Assembly: GCA_009936775.1 (NCBI GenBank) | Contig: JAACDW010000016.1 | Coordinates: forward strand, 1 to 38,393 | Length of the DNA stretch: 38,393 nucleotides | DNA from: Pseudomonadota bacterium | GTDB lineage: Bacteria > Pseudomonadota > Gammaproteobacteria > Pseudomonadales > Azotimanducaceae | Direction of reading: 5' to 3' | Shown here: positions 27,230 through 38,393 of the stretch, piece by piece | How positions within the stretch are numbered: position 1 is the stretch's first letter | Layout of the letters: each line of letters begins with the position of its first letter | Notes under the pieces: generated by a model | What the model saw: the letters and a program-made list of their open reading frames with translations, nothing else | Databases searched by the model: none | Told to the model about the DNA's origin: nothing | Made by a program: the position numbers and the translations under genes

Positions 27230-28507
27230 GTGTATCTAGATTTATTTGAAGATTTGGATCGCGCCCTCGACTGTGTTGGCCGGCAGGGCATTAGACGAGT
27301 TTTTGTGGCACTGAGCGGTGGCGCAGATTCTCTCGCGCTGCTGCACTGCGTAAGCGAGCACCTCGCTGGGCAGATTTCCGTACAGGCCCTGCATGCCGAC
27401 CATCAACTGCATCATCAGTCCGCGCAATGGGCAGAGGCCTGTGGTCGGCTATGCGCAGACCTGCATGTGCCGCTGACGGTAGAGTCTCTTGTTGTGTCGG
27501 CGCAGGGCAACACCGAAGCGGCGGCTCGAGCAGCACGCTACGCATTTTTCGCCCGCCATATGACCGCATCAGACGTGTTGATGTTGGCTCATCATCGACA
27601 AGATCAGGCAGAAACGTTACTCATGCGGCTGCTCCAAGGCCGCGGCGTACTGCCCATGCGCGACCATGGTCAGTTAGCAGCCGGTCACTTTGTACGTCCC
27701 TTTCTGGATACGGACAAAAATCGCTTGCTCGACTATTTGCGCAGCAAGAAGGTTGAATGGGTCGAAGACCCCAGCAATCAGGACACCGCCTACGACCGTA
27801 ATTACCTGCGCCACGCAGTGCTGCCGACGCTACAGCAGCGTTGGCCCAACTTTGCCGCTCGCCTGCAGCATTCTGCCCAAGGCTTTACTGCACAGCGGGC
27901 CTTGCTGGACTTTTATCTGCAGCCGATCCCTGACGAAGTCGCGCTGTCCCAGTTGCCATCGCCTGCCGAGTTGGGCTTGGCCTGGCTACGTGTCTATCTT
28001 GCGCAGCGAGGCGAGTATCGGGTTGCGGATGCAGCCTTGATGGAATTCTTGCGCCAAGCATCAGCCGCTGGGCGGGCCAAGCTCGACCTCGACACGGCAA
28101 GTTTGCATGTTTGGCGTGACCGCTTGTATTTCGAGCGCGCGGCAGACTGCGCTGATCCGCAGTGGCCGGCTATGCCCTTGGCGCCGCCCGCCGAGTTTGC
28201 CTGGCGTCAGCAAGCCTTTATGTTGCGGTCGGCAGAGGCGGGCGCGGTAGATGCCTTTGCCTACAGCGGCGACCCGTATCTTACCAGTCGTGATCGGCTG
28301 GATCATGATGCGCGCTCTGCCGCATCCCTCAAAACGCACTTTCAGCAAGCTGGTATTCCGCCGTGGCGGCGGCCTCATTATCCATTGCTTTGGGATGCCC
28401 AAGGCTTAGTGGCGTTAGTCGGTGCGTGGCAGCGCCCTCGCGCCATGGTCAAGACAGACGCGCTTACGCTGTACTGCACCCTGAACGGGCATGCTGTGAC
28501 GACCTAG
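27230..28507 (+). CDS. tilS: tRNA(Ile)-lysidine synthetase TilS (probable GTG start)
   Basis: RRVFVALSGGADSLALLHCVSEHL (PP-loop SGGxDS), ALHADHQLHHQSAQWAEACGRLC, MLAHHRQDQAETLLMRLLQGRGV, WVEDPSNQDTAYDRNYLRHAVLPTL. Confidence 0.94.
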   Translation: MYLDLFEDLDRALDCVGRQGIRRVFVALSGGADSLALLHCVSEHLAGQISVQALHADHQLHHQSAQWAEACGRLCADLHVPLTVESLVVSAQGNTEAAARAARYAFFARHMTASDVLMLAHHRQDQAETLLMRLLQGRGVLPMRDHGQLAAGHFVRPFLDTDKNRLLDYLRSKKVEWVEDPSNQDTAYDRNYLRHAVLPTLQQRWPNFAARLQHSAQGFTAQRALLDFYLQPIPDEVALSQLPSPAELGLAWLRVYLAQRGEYRVADAALMEFLRQASAAGRAKLDLDTASLHVWRDRLYFERAADCADPQWPAMPLAPPAEFAWRQQAFMLRSAEAGAVDAFAYSGDPYLTSRDRLDHDARSAASLKTHFQQAGIPPWRRPHYPLLWDAQGLVALVGAWQRPRAMVKTDALTLYCTLNGHAVTT

Positions 28508-28702
28508 CTGCCAGCCTGTTTGTTTGATCTTGAGCCCTATCGGCTCTGCCTGGTCTCGGTATATGCACGTGAAGATTGAGGTTGGCCTAGCGAACTGCTA
28601 GATTATCAGTCCATCTTGCCCAGCATGTTGGCGTCCTTTTTATCGGCGACGCATCGCGCTTTGTGGCAACATTTTGTGGTCACGCTTGCGGTTTGCGGCT
28701 AA

Positions 28703-30346
<1,644 letters not shown>

Positions 30347-30410
30347 CCGCATCATGCACGCGGCGCTGGCCGAGCGGCCACTCACTCAATAACAACTACG
30401 GGGAAATGCC

Positions 30411-32589
<2,179 letters not shown>

Positions 32590-32610
32590 ACGACGTGGGG
32601 CAGCGCTAGT

Positions 32611-32892
32611 ATGAAAGTAGCTATTGGCGTGTTAGTCGTCGTTCTGGTCGCCCTGCAGCAGCGAATCTGGTTCGGCCAGTCTGGCTACTTTGAGCGCAAG
32701 GCCTTGGCGGCACGTTACGCCGAGCAGCAGCAACGCGCCGACGCTCTGACCTTGCGCAATGCTAAATTGACTGCCGAGGTGCTCGCGCTGAAGCGTGATT
32801 CTGCGGCCTTTGAATCCAGAGCCAGGAGTGAGCTGGGCATGGTGCGTGAGGGCGAAGTGTTTTATCTCGTTCCCGAGGTGGACGAGCAGTGA
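32611..32892 (+). CDS. ftsB: Cell division protein FtsB
   Basis: Short TM plus coiled-coil protein, LQQRIWFGQSGYFERKALAARYAEQQQRADALTLRNAKLTAEVLALKRDSAAFESRARSELGMVREGEVFYLVPE; follows eno. Confidence 0.93.
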   Translation: MKVAIGVLVVVLVALQQRIWFGQSGYFERKALAARYAEQQQRADALTLRNAKLTAEVLALKRDSAAFESRARSELGMVREGEVFYLVPEVDEQ

Positions 32893-33926
32893 CGGCGAGC
32901 AAGTCTTATGGGCCGCTGTCGCAGCAGGCAGAATCGCTCCTGGCGGCGAAGATCAAAACCCAGCCCGAGGATTGGCAGGTGACAGAACAACTTGCCACAG
33001 ACTTCACCGAGGCCGGGGAACACGCCTACCTGTACATACAAAAGCGCTGCATGAGTACTGCACCGGTTGCCGCGTGGCTCGCCAAACGGTTCAACGTGCA
33101 GACCATGGACGTGAGCTATGCGGGGATGAAGGACAAACACGCCCTGACACGCCAGTGGTTTAGTGTGCGACTTCCAGGTCCGAGTAACGCCATCGGCACC
33201 GCTTCGCTGCGCCATGCCGAAGGTGACGAACAAATCAAAGTGCTGGCAGGCCACCGCCATCAGCGCAAGCTGCGGCGCGGCGAGCATCAGGCAAACCGCT
33301 TTCGTATCGTGCTGCGCGACTTGCCAAGGGCTGTCGACACTGAACTGCTGGCAGCCCAGTTTGCTCGGGGTTTTCCGAACTATTTTGGCCCGCAGCGTTT
33401 TGGACGGCATAACTTCTGTGATGCTTTGAATTGGCTGCGCCAGCGACGTCGCCGGCGTGTCTCGCGGCAGCAAAAGGGCTGGCATTTGTCTGTGCTGCGC
33501 AGTTGGGTTTTTAACGAGCTATTGGCGCGTCGGGTAGCAGACGGCAGTTTCGACAAGGCATTGGATGGCGACCTGCTCACTACTGCTGCGGATGGCTCAG
33601 ACGCAATACCGCTTGGCGTTCTCTGGGGCCGGGGGCGTGAACAGTTACGCGGCGAGGCGTTGCACCGCCAGCAACAGAGTTTACGCGCCATCGAGACCCC
33701 CGACGGCCAGCAAACCATGGCAGAGGTTTGTGAGGAGCTGGAATTTGCTGGCGTTGACCGTGGCCAACGCGCCATGCTGGTGCGGCCATGGGGTATCGCC
33801 TGTGAACAAGATCAAGGCGCGGCGACCCTGACCCTGTCTTTTTACTTGCCTGTAGGAGCTTATGCCACCGTGCTACTGGGCCAATGGTTCGAGCTACAGG
33901 ATATGAGTTTGGACCAAGCTGCATGA
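32889..33926 (+). CDS. truD: tRNA pseudouridine(13) synthase TruD
   Basis: [14 protein letters not shown]...[23 protein letters not shown]...[20 protein letters not shown]; overlaps ftsB stop. Confidence 0.94.
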   Translation: MTASKSYGPLSQQAESLLAAKIKTQPEDWQVTEQLATDFTEAGEHAYLYIQKRCMSTAPVAAWLAKRFNVQTMDVSYAGMKDKHALTRQWFSVRLPGPSNAIGTASLRHAEGDEQIKVLAGHRHQRKLRRGEHQANRFRIVLRDLPRAVDTELLAAQFARGFPNYFGPQRFGRHNFCDALNWLRQRRRRRVSRQQKGWHLSVLRSWVFNELLARRVADGSFDKALDGDLLTTAADGSDAIPLGVLWGRGREQLRGEALHRQQQSLRAIETPDGQQTMAEVCEELEFAGVDRGQRAMLVRPWGIACEQDQGAATLTLSFYLPVGAYATVLLGQWFELQDMSLDQAA

Positions 33927-34588
33927 GCGGTTGTGACCTGCAGGGGATAGGTATGACCTCCCAGCGCACTCGCGATCGTTTGGTTGCTCGGCTGCGCGAG
34001 CAGGGCATTACTGACGAGGCCGTGCTGAGTTTAATTGGCAGCGTACCGCGGCACATTTTTATCGACGAAGCGTGGGGCCATCGCGCCTATGAGGATTCTT
34101 CCCTGCCCATAGGTCACGGCCAAACCATATCGCAGCCCTTTATCGTTGCCCTGATGAGCCAGTTGCTTAACGTCAGCCCGCGTCAGCGGGTGCTTGAAGT
34201 CGGCACCGGCTCGGGCTATCAAACCGCGGTGCTGGCCTCTTTATGTGAACGTTTGTTTAGCGTCGAGCGCATTGAGGCGCTGGTACCTCGGGCACAACAA
34301 CGTTTCGCTGCCATGAAGCTGCGCAACATTACCCTGCGTTACGGTGACGGCTATGCCGGTTGGCCTGAAAAAGCACCCTTTGACGGTATCTTGGTGACCG
34401 CAGCGCCGCCGGAAATACCAGCCGCGTTGGTGGATCAGCTTGCGCTTGGGGGGCGACTAATAGCCCCCGTGGGCACTGCCGAGTCCCAGTCGCTGCAAGT
34501 GATTGATCGGACCGAAGACGGTCTGATCGAGACCATGCACGAGCGCGTGCACTTCGTGCCCTTGGTAAACGGCATTGCCAAGCAATAG
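33923..34588 (+). CDS. pcm: Protein-L-isoaspartate O-methyltransferase
   Basis: [65 protein letters not shown]...[25 protein letters not shown] overlap with truD, or internal start at [10 protein letters not shown]. Confidence 0.94.
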   Translation: MSGCDLQGIGMTSQRTRDRLVARLREQGITDEAVLSLIGSVPRHIFIDEAWGHRAYEDSSLPIGHGQTISQPFIVALMSQLLNVSPRQRVLEVGTGSGYQTAVLASLCERLFSVERIEALVPRAQQRFAAMKLRNITLRYGDGYAGWPEKAPFDGILVTAAPPEIPAALVDQLALGGRLIAPVGTAESQSLQVIDRTEDGLIETMHERVHFVPLVNGIAKQ

Positions 34589-34643
34589 CAATTTCCTCCG
34601 GGTCAGCCCGGTATACTGGTGGCGAAATTGATCTTGGGTACTC

Positions 34644-35621
34644 ATGCGGAATTTTCAGCAAAAATCTGATCGGCCAGCCAGACCAGAGTCGCCCCAGGGA
34701 CGTTCTGGCGATGACGGTAACGCTCAGCAGGGCGGTTCTTGGCTGAGCGTTTTTGCGCGTGGTTTGATGATGGGCATAGCGGAGCTGGTGCCCGGGGTAT
34801 CCGGTGGCACCATTGCCTTTATCAGCGGTATTTATTACCGGCTGCTCGCCGCGCTGGTCGCATTTGGCCCACTCTCGGTGCCCATGCTGCGTCAGCCCAG
34901 GCAGTTTTGGCGGCATCATCAATTGGCGTTCCTGTTTACGCTTGGGGCCGGTATGGCTGTGGGTATCGTGCTCTTCGCACGGCTCATTGGTTTCCTGTTT
35001 GACGCCGCCGCCCCGGTGCTATGGGCCTTCTTTTTTGGGGTAATCACGGTATCGGTGTATCAAATCGCGGCGGCGCGGCAACTGCGCAACCTGTTGACCT
35101 ATGGCATCTGTGGCGTGGTCCTAGGCTTGAGCTTTCTTAGCCTGCCGGTGCAGGACTTTTCTGGCTCCTTGGTGGCGCTGTTCGTGGCTGGCATGGTGGC
35201 CGTTTGTGCGTGGATATTGCCCGGGATCTCTGGCAGCTTTGTCTTGCTGTTGTTAGGCCTATATGCCGACGTCATTAGCGCAGTGAATAACCTTGATTGG
35301 CTGTTTTTGTTGGTGCTGGCCGGTGGCTGCGCCTGCGGTTTGCTGCTATTCACCAGAGTACTAGGCTGGCTGTTGGAACACTTTCAAGACCCCTTGTTGG
35401 CCCTGCTTACAGGCTTTATGGCCACCGCATTACTCAAATTGTGGCCGTGGCGAGAACTTGATGCTGAACCAGTATCTGGGCTCGAGGGCGTTGTGGCTGC
35501 ACTGCAGTGGCCGTATCAGTATGCCCAAGCCGGGCAGGAGAGTTATTTGCTGCTGGCGTTAGCGGCGGGTGGTATCGGAGGCTTGGGCATATGGTTACTG
35601 TCCAAATTCGCACTGCGCTAG
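34644..35621 (+). CDS. DUF368 family polytopic membrane protein (family proposed to transport undecaprenyl phosphate)
   Basis: FARGLMMGIAELVPGVSGGTIAFISGIYYRLLAAL...VAVCAWILPGISGSFVLLLLGLYADVISAV; duplicated E-L-V-P-G-V-S-G-G-T / I-L-P-G-I-S-G-S motifs characteristic of DUF368. Confidence 0.88.
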   Translation: MRNFQQKSDRPARPESPQGRSGDDGNAQQGGSWLSVFARGLMMGIAELVPGVSGGTIAFISGIYYRLLAALVAFGPLSVPMLRQPRQFWRHHQLAFLFTLGAGMAVGIVLFARLIGFLFDAAAPVLWAFFFGVITVSVYQIAAARQLRNLLTYGICGVVLGLSFLSLPVQDFSGSLVALFVAGMVAVCAWILPGISGSFVLLLLGLYADVISAVNNLDWLFLLVLAGGCACGLLLFTRVLGWLLEHFQDPLLALLTGFMATALLKLWPWRELDAEPVSGLEGVVAALQWPYQYAQAGQESYLLLALAAGGIGGLGIWLLSKFALR

Positions 35622-36514
35622 CCGTTGCCACAGGCTCTGCGGGCTCCGCCGTGCGGTCGCTGGGGGTGCGTGGTTTTGTGCTTGCGCTGTTGACGAGCAT
35701 GTTACTGGCCTGTGTCGGCCCAGGTACCCCCGTGGTGTCGGACCGCGGGGTTAGCGATCGCAGCCAGCAGACCTACACCGTGCGGCGCGGCGACACATTG
35801 TATTCTATCGCTTGGCGCTTTGACCTAGATCACAGCAAGCTTGCCGCGGCCAATCAAATCCGCGCGCCTTTCACAATTTTTCCGGGGCAGCAAATACGCC
35901 TTACAGAAGTTGTGGCTCGGTCAGCACAGGCGACCAAAAAAACCGCTGCGGCGGCGCAAATTAGCCCGACTAGAACCGTCGCCGGAGCGCCGTCGAAGCC
36001 CTCCTCAAAACCCTCCGCTAAGCCTTCGTCTAAGTCAGGGTCCCAGCGGACCCAGCCAGCCCCGCCACCAACCAGCCAAGCGAAAACGGCGTCAACGAAA
36101 GCGACAGTGAGCCCACCTGCGACGGCCAAATCGCTCCCAGCGGACACCAAAAGGAGCGCCAAAGGCTGGTATCGACCCCTGCCGCAACAGCCCAGTGTGC
36201 TTTTCAGCAAGGATAACAAAGGCATCGATTACGTTATTACTTCACGTTCCCGGGTACAAAGCACCCGCAGCGGTGAGGTAGTTTATGCGGGTAACGGTAT
36301 TGCTGGCTTTGAGCGCTTGGTCATTATCAAGCACTCCGGAGAACTGCTCAGCGCCTACAGTTTTAACGGCAAAATGATGGTGAGCGAACAGCAGCAGGTC
36401 GGCGGCGGCAGTAAGATCGCAGAAATCATGCCGCGCCCAGGCGTGCGTCAGACGCTGCATTTCGAGGTGCGGCGAATGGGCAAGCCCATAAACCCCCAGA
36501 ACCTGTTGCCCTAG
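35591..36514 (+). CDS. nlpD: NlpD-like lipoprotein: LysM domain, low-complexity Pro/Ser/Lys/Thr linker, M23-like domain
   Basis: Lipobox-like SMLLAC; LysM YTVRRGDTLYSIAWRFDLDHSKLAAANQIRAPFTIFPGQQIRL; M23-like GIDYVITSRSRVQSTRSGEVVYAGNGIAGFERLVIIKHSGELLSAYSFNGKMMVSEQQQVGGGSKIAEIMPRPGVRQTLHFEVRRMGKPINPQNLLP. ORF opens at 35507; ATG 35591 preferred. Confidence 0.9.
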   Translation: MVTVQIRTALAVATGSAGSAVRSLGVRGFVLALLTSMLLACVGPGTPVVSDRGVSDRSQQTYTVRRGDTLYSIAWRFDLDHSKLAAANQIRAPFTIFPGQQIRLTEVVARSAQATKKTAAAAQISPTRTVAGAPSKPSSKPSAKPSSKSGSQRTQPAPPPTSQAKTASTKATVSPPATAKSLPADTKRSAKGWYRPLPQQPSVLFSKDNKGIDYVITSRSRVQSTRSGEVVYAGNGIAGFERLVIIKHSGELLSAYSFNGKMMVSEQQQVGGGSKIAEIMPRPGVRQTLHFEVRRMGKPINPQNLLP

Positions 36515-36535
36515 TCCCTTTTGGCTTCAGTTGGG

Positions 36536-36560
36536 CGCTAGCGCTCTAGCAGCGCTAGTT
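36536..36560. terminator. Perfect 8-bp inverted repeat at the nlpD/fdxA convergent junction (possible bidirectional terminator)
   Basis: CTAGCGCT (36538-36545) - CTAGC - AGCGCTAG (36551-36558), flanked by GGGC (36533-36536) / GCCC (36562-36565); no strong U-tract on either strand. Confidence 0.35.
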
Positions 36561-36861
36561 TGCCCGGCTTGCCGTCCCACGCTTCGGCGTCTTCTGGCGC
36601 AGGCTTGATCTCGGTAATGTTGGGCCAAAGTTCGGCCAGTTCGGCGTTTAGCTCAAGAAAAGCTAACTGGTCTTCCGGCACTTCGTCATCGGCGAAGATG
36701 GCGTCCACCGGGCACTCGGGCTCACATAGGGCACAATCAATGCATTCGTCGGGGTGAATGACTAGCATGTTGGGGCCTTCATAAAAGCAGTCTACGGGAC
36801 AAACTTCCACACAGTCTGTGTGCTTACATTTAATGCAATTTTCGCCAACGATGAACGTCAT
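36538..36861 (-). CDS. fdxA: Ferredoxin FdxA, 3Fe-4S/4Fe-4S (7Fe) type
   Basis: [65 protein letters not shown]; next to mutS. Confidence 0.96.
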   Translation of the reverse strand: MTFIVGENCIKCKHTDCVEVCPVDCFYEGPNMLVIHPDECIDCALCEPECPVDAIFADDEVPEDQLAFLELNAELAELWPNITEIKPAPEDAEAWDGKPGKLALLER

Positions 36862-36960
36862 CTAAATACCTTTTAATAGCCTTTGTTTGTGCTAAGCCTG
36901 CTTGGATCGCGGCCGAGCGACGCGCAAAGCGCGCTAGTTTAGCGAAAGCCCTAAGTCTGT

Positions 36961-38393
36961 CTAGTCGTGGGACCAATCTTGGTCGACAAGTTGTTTCAGC
37001 TGGTCGAGAACATCGAGCGCTTGGCGCGGTGTTAGCTCGTCGACCTCAACCTGTTGAAGAGCGTCCAGCAGCGCTTGCATCGCTGGACTGGGGGCATGCT
37101 CGGTGGGGTCATGCAATTCATCACCACCGATGAACAAGTCCGATTGGCCGCTGCTGGCCGCTTCGCCGAGCACGGCTTGTTGCTCGAAACCGCGCAGCCG
37201 CGCCCTGGCGATGTCCAGCACTGGTTTTGGTACCCCGGCGAGCTTGGCTACCTGAATGCCATAACTTTGGCTCGCCGCTCCTGTCTGAACCTGATAAAGA
37301 AACACGATGTCGCCCCGATATTCCTTAGCACTCAGGTGGATATTGCCGACGTTGGGGCATTGGGTGGGCAGGCTGGTTAGCTCGAAATAGTGCGTTGCGA
37401 ATAGGGTCAAAGCGTGGCTTTGTTCGGCAATGTTTTGCGCGCAGGCCCAAGCCAATGCCAGACCATCATAGGTACTGGTGCCACGGCCTATTTCGTCCAG
37501 TAGCACCAAGCTGTTGGCCGTTGCATTATGCAATATATGGGCGGTCTCAGTCATCTCGACCATGAAAGTTGAGCGGCCACTGGTAAGGTCGTCTGCCGCA
37601 CCAATGCGCGTAAAAATACGGTCGATGGGCCCTAGTACGGCGGCGTTGGCCGGCACATAACTGCCCACGTAGGCCAACAGACAAATCAACGCGACCTGCC
37701 GCATGTAGGTGGATTTGCCGCCCATATTGGGGCCGGTGACGATGAGCATGCTTTGCTGGGGTGAGAGCGCTAAGTCGTTCGCTATAAAGGCGTCGGTGGA
37801 GCTACTTTTGACCACTGGATGCCAGCCCTGTTCAATTGCGATGCCGCGTTGGGCAACGAATGTTGGCGCACTAAAGCCGAGGCTGTAGGCGCGTTCGGCC
37901 AGGCAAGCCAAGACATCGGTTTGCGCAATGGCATCGCTGGCGGCACGCAGCGCTGTGGCGTCGCCAGCCAGTTTAATCAGCAAATCGCCGTATAGCCTGC
38001 GCTCCAGCTGCAGCGACTTGCCTTGGCTGCGCAGCGCATCTTCCTCAAAGGCCTTAAGTGCCGGCGTAATATAGCGCTCGGCGTTTTTCAGCGTTTGTCG
38101 GCGCACATATTCTGACGGTATGTCGCCCTTGGCGGCCTTCGAAGTTTCGATGTAGTAACCGTGCACCCGGTTGTAGCCAACCTTCAGGGTGGCAATGCCG
38201 GTGCGTTCACGTTCATCGCGCTCCAGGTCGGCGAGCCAGTTCGCCGAGTGTGTGGTGACTTTGCGTAACTGGTCCAGTTCATCGTTATAGCCCAGAGCAA
38301 ACACGCCCCCCTCGCGCAAATTTACCGGAGGCTCAGCCACCAAGGCATCGCAAAGTTCCTGATGCATTAGGGTGAAATCGCCGAGGGCGTCGA
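36961..38393 (-). CDS. mutS: DNA mismatch repair protein MutS, C-terminal part (truncated by window end)
   Basis: VGYNRVHGYYIETSKA...LIVTGPNMGGKSTYMRQVALICLLAYVGSYVPA (Walker A), RIFTRIGAADDLTSGRSTFMVEMTETAHILHNAT...LVLLDEIGRGTSTYDGLALAWA...LFATHYFELT. Confidence 0.97.
   Translation of the reverse strand, partial: DALGDFTLMHQELCDALVAEPPVNLREGGVFALGYNDELDQLRKVTTHSANWLADLERDERERTGIATLKVGYNRVHGYYIETSKAAKGDIPSEYVRRQTLKNAERYITPALKAFEEDALRSQGKSLQLERRLYGDLLIKLAGDATALRAASDAIAQTDVLACLAERAYSLGFSAPTFVAQRGIAIEQGWHPVVKSSSTDAFIANDLALSPQQSMLIVTGPNMGGKSTYMRQVALICLLAYVGSYVPANAAVLGPIDRIFTRIGAADDLTSGRSTFMVEMTETAHILHNATANSLVLLDEIGRGTSTYDGLALAWACAQNIAEQSHALTLFATHYFELTSLPTQCPNVGNIHLSAKEYRGDIVFLYQVQTGAASQSYGIQVAKLAGVPKPVLDIARARLRGFEQQAVLGEAASSGQSDLFIGGDELHDPTEHAPSPAMQALLDALQQVEVDELTPRQALDVLDQLKQLVDQDWSHD

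Overview
The window is a compact, ordinary-looking gammaproteobacterial core-genome block with no sign of mobile elements, CRISPR arrays, phage genes or rRNA/tRNA genes. Left arm, minus strand from right to left: map, glnD, dapC, dapD, dapE, gspN, gspC and gspD (gspD runs off the left edge). Right arm, plus strand: rpsB-tsf-pyrH-frr-uppS-cdsA-rseP-bamA-skp-lpxD-fabZ-lpxA-lpxB-rnhB-dnaE-tilS-pyrG-kdsA-eno-ftsB-truD-pcm-DUF368-nlpD. It ends in minus-strand fdxA and mutS (mutS runs off the right edge). I did not find a convincing new multi-gene system. The most notable signals are absences and lesions. (1) The MEP isoprenoid genes dxr (usually next to cdsA/uppS) and ispD-ispF (usually between ftsB and truD) are missing from both loci, and the flanking genes directly abut or overlap. 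This raises the hypothesis of MEP loss and a mevalonate route elsewhere. (2) surE, rpoS and accA are also missing from their usual slots, and a DUF368 membrane protein sits between pcm and nlpD. (3) dapE carries one in-frame TAA in a conserved region. (4) glnD carries a 1-nt deletion-type frameshift next to its HD domain. (5) The rpsB upstream region has an extended -10 promoter and a structured leader consistent with S2 autoregulation. (6) pyrH can only start at a non-ATG codon immediately after, and in frame with, the tsf stop codon. All functional calls are from reading the translations and comparing remembered family motifs; no database search was run.
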